Shown here piece by piece: positions 6,368 through 6,819 of a stretch of DNA of 6,819 bases. The DNA lies in the NCBI GenBank assembly GCA_017442445.1, contig JAFRZS010000303.1, positions 1-6,819 on the forward strand, given 5' to 3'. The notes under the pieces are model-generated. The model made no database searches, was not told where the DNA came from, and saw only the letters and a program-made list of their open reading frames with translations. Both the position numbers and the translations under genes were made by a program. Within the stretch, counting starts at the first letter, position 1; every line of letters begins with the position of its first letter. This DNA is from Clostridia bacterium (GTDB lineage: Bacteria > Bacillota > Clostridia > Oscillospirales > Acutalibacteraceae).

Positions 6368-6819
6368 TACCGTCGCCTCCTTTTATAGATGCCAGAAGAC
6401 CGCCTGATTTAATAATATTCTGTATAAATTCAGGGAAAGGCTGTGCTGTATATTTTTTGCCTGTAGTAATATTAAATATTATTCCGGTGTCAAAGTCAAC
6501 CTTTACTTCGTCATTTGCATTTATTTCTTCTGCTGCTTCTTCACATTCAAGTATCGGAAGACCGATATTAATTGCATTTCTGTAGAAAATTCTTGCAAAG
6601 CTTTTTGCAATTACACAACCTGTACCACAGGTTTTTATTACAAGAGGTGCGTGTTCACGAGATGAGCCGCAACCGAAATTCCAACCCGCTACGATTATAT
6701 CACCTTTTTCAACTTTTTCCACAAAATTTTTATCTATATCCTCCATACAGTGCTTTGATAACTCCTGAGCATCTGAAGTATTGAGATATCTTGCAGGAAT
6801 TATAACATCTGTATCAACA
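6360..6819 (-). CDS. leuD: 3-isopropylmalate dehydratase small subunit, 5'-truncated
   Basis: This is the swivel-domain subunit of isopropylmalate isomerase. With the [4Fe-4S] subunit LeuC it converts 2-isopropylmalate to 3-isopropylmalate. The frame is open to the right edge and encodes 152 residues in the window, starting VDTDVIIPARYLNTSD, a typical LeuD N-terminal region. The family is about 160-165 residues, so only around 10 residues are missing. The ATG at 6744-6746 is an internal Met, not the start. GWNFGCGSSREHAP (residues 45-58 of the visible part; GSSREHAP at nt 6645-6668) is the conserved substrate-binding loop, and SFARIFYRNAINIGLP follows as expected. The C-terminus (GGDGNE) is encoded by the DNA that also carries the leuB ribosome binding site. 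leuC is expected just upstream, beyond the window; that is inference. Confidence 0.97.
   Translation of the reverse strand, partial: VDTDVIIPARYLNTSDAQELSKHCMEDIDKNFVEKVEKGDIIVAGWNFGCGSSREHAPLVIKTCGTGCVIAKSFARIFYRNAINIGLPILECEEAAEEINANDEVKVDFDTGIIFNITTGKKYTAQPFPEFIQNIIKSGGLLASIKGGDGNE
6376..6384 (-). promoter_or_regulatory. Ribosome binding site of leuB
   Basis: AAAAGGAGG on the minus strand, 8 bases before the leuB ATG, is close to a perfect anti-16S match. It lies within the final codons of leuD, fixing the leuB start despite the 8-base overlap of the two genes. Confidence 0.85.

Noticed and set aside
6744..6746. ATG at 6746 (minus) as the start of leuD
   Set aside because: The frame continues upstream with the typical LeuD sequence DTDVIIPARYL, so this Met is internal.
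6572..6784. Plus-strand open frame opposite leuD
   Set aside because: Antisense to a well-conserved gene with no family resemblance.

Overview
This AT-rich window looks like chromosome from an anaerobic Gram-positive bacterium of the class Clostridia, possibly a gut Oscillospiraceae/Ruminococcaceae-type lineage. That assignment is inferred from protein flavour, strong AGGAGG-type ribosome binding sites, a VanZ-like protein and gene order. It cannot be fixed to a genus from sequence reading alone. The window is densely coding: seven genes in two convergent blocks, with no gene-free stretch over 300 bases and no RNA gene, mobile element or CRISPR array that I can see.

Plus-strand block (1 to about 3046). 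It holds the 3' part of ychF (Obg-like ATPase, start lost off the left edge). Twelve bases later comes an orphan oligopeptide-binding-type lipoprotein (SBP_bac_5 family), and then a small VanZ-like membrane protein whose start overlaps the lipoprotein gene by 16 bases. The tight spacing suggests one transcript. No transporter permease or ATPase is present, so the role of the lipoprotein is open.

Minus-strand block (6819 down to 3089). This is a branched-chain amino acid operon read right to left: leuD (start lost off the right edge), leuB, ilvB, ilvN. leuD/leuB overlap by 8 bases, leuB/ilvB are separated by 22 bases and ilvB/ilvN overlap by 4 bases (ATGA). LeuD (with an expected LeuC outside the window) and LeuB carry out the isomerisation and oxidative decarboxylation steps of leucine synthesis. 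IlvB and IlvN form acetolactate synthase, the valine-regulated first common step of valine, leucine and isoleucine synthesis. The operon's promoter and any leader or riboswitch lie beyond the right edge.

The two blocks meet at a perfect 16-bp hairpin with a 4-base loop (3036-3071) that probably terminates transcription from both sides; the stop codon of the VanZ-like gene lies inside its left arm.

I found no clear sign of a new biological system. The points most worth a second look are the divergent, cysteine-rich orphan binding lipoprotein coupled to the VanZ-like gene, and the LeuB protein, which has a C-terminal cysteine cluster and non-canonical residues next to its substrate-binding arginines.
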